Origin: an uncultured Bacteroidales bacterium
Lineage (GTDB): Bacteria > Bacteroidota > Bacteroidia > Bacteroidales > Bacteroidaceae
Reading direction: 5' to 3'
Length of the DNA stretch: 42,839 nucleotides
Assembly: GCA_902801485.1 (NCBI GenBank)
Contig: CADCIP010000048.1
Span: forward strand, 1 to 42,839
The stretch's first letter is position 1. Every line of letters starts with the position of its first letter. Shown here one piece after another: positions 42,803-42,839 of the stretch. The notes below the pieces were generated by a model. That model made no database searches. It had not been told where the DNA came from and saw nothing but the letters and a program-made list of their open reading frames with translations. The position numbers and the translations under genes are program-made.

Positions 42803-42839
42803 AACAAAAAAACAAAATCCTCCAAATCGAACGTCAGAA

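Overview
The window looks like a chromosomal segment from a Bacteroidales bacterium, most likely a gut or rumen Prevotella or close relative. The evidence is the Bacteroidetes promoter (TTTG, about 20 bp, TAnnTTTGC) found many times on both strands, the general lack of Shine-Dalgarno sites, the HU-like/'smalltalk' gene pair, a DUF4491 gene, and many secreted glycosidases with Bacteroidetes-style C-terminal tails. No rRNA, tRNA, CRISPR array, transposase or integrase was recognised.

Layout. 1-1845 is repeat-rich and holds a damaged HU-family gene and a 31-residue 'smalltalk' gene, bracketed by a roughly 100-bp inverted repeat. 1846-8562 carries a beta-lactamase-fold serine hydrolase, a secreted agmatine/peptidylarginine-deiminase-family protein, and pflB-pflA. 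8707-25306 is a long co-directional run: GH2 beta-galactosidase, a CbiG protein fused to a truncated CobM/CbiF domain, DUF4491, GH9, GH3, two GH43 enzymes, a CE6-type esterase and a CE1-type esterase. 25326-31236 holds free methionine-(R)-sulfoxide reductase, a membrane protein of unknown function, an AlbA_2 regulator, an HU-type protein with a C-terminal helix-turn-helix, a zinc-ribbon/membrane protein of unknown function, a Sel1-repeat protein and a SUI1/YciH factor. 31352-37198 holds TraB/GumN, phytase-esterase-like, HemG and TonB-receptor genes. 37219-41929 (minus strand) is a GH29-PagL-like-GH31 operon. 41980-42839 has no convincing gene but many repeats and hairpins.

How it fits together. 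GH9 backbone cleavage with GH31 alpha-xylosidase, GH3 beta-glucosidase, GH2 beta-galactosidase, GH43 arabinofuranosidases, GH29 fucosidase and esterases is close to the enzyme set of a xyloglucan utilisation locus. There is no SusC/SusD pair in the window, so binding and import must be encoded elsewhere. PflB/PflA would handle pyruvate from the fermented sugars.

The most unusual theme is short tandem repeats with a strict 7-bp period and varying sequence, at about ten places. Most are intergenic, but three lie inside or at the edge of genes of the glycosidase operon: in the signal peptide of a GH43 enzyme, at the CE6/CE1 junction where the reading frame breaks, and inside CE1. A further one starts directly after the stop of the truncated CobM domain. 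A second class with a 6-bp period (GATAAC/GTTAAC type) makes up the acidic tail of the HU-like protein and recurs in gaps far away. These repeats may drive frame variation and gene decay here.
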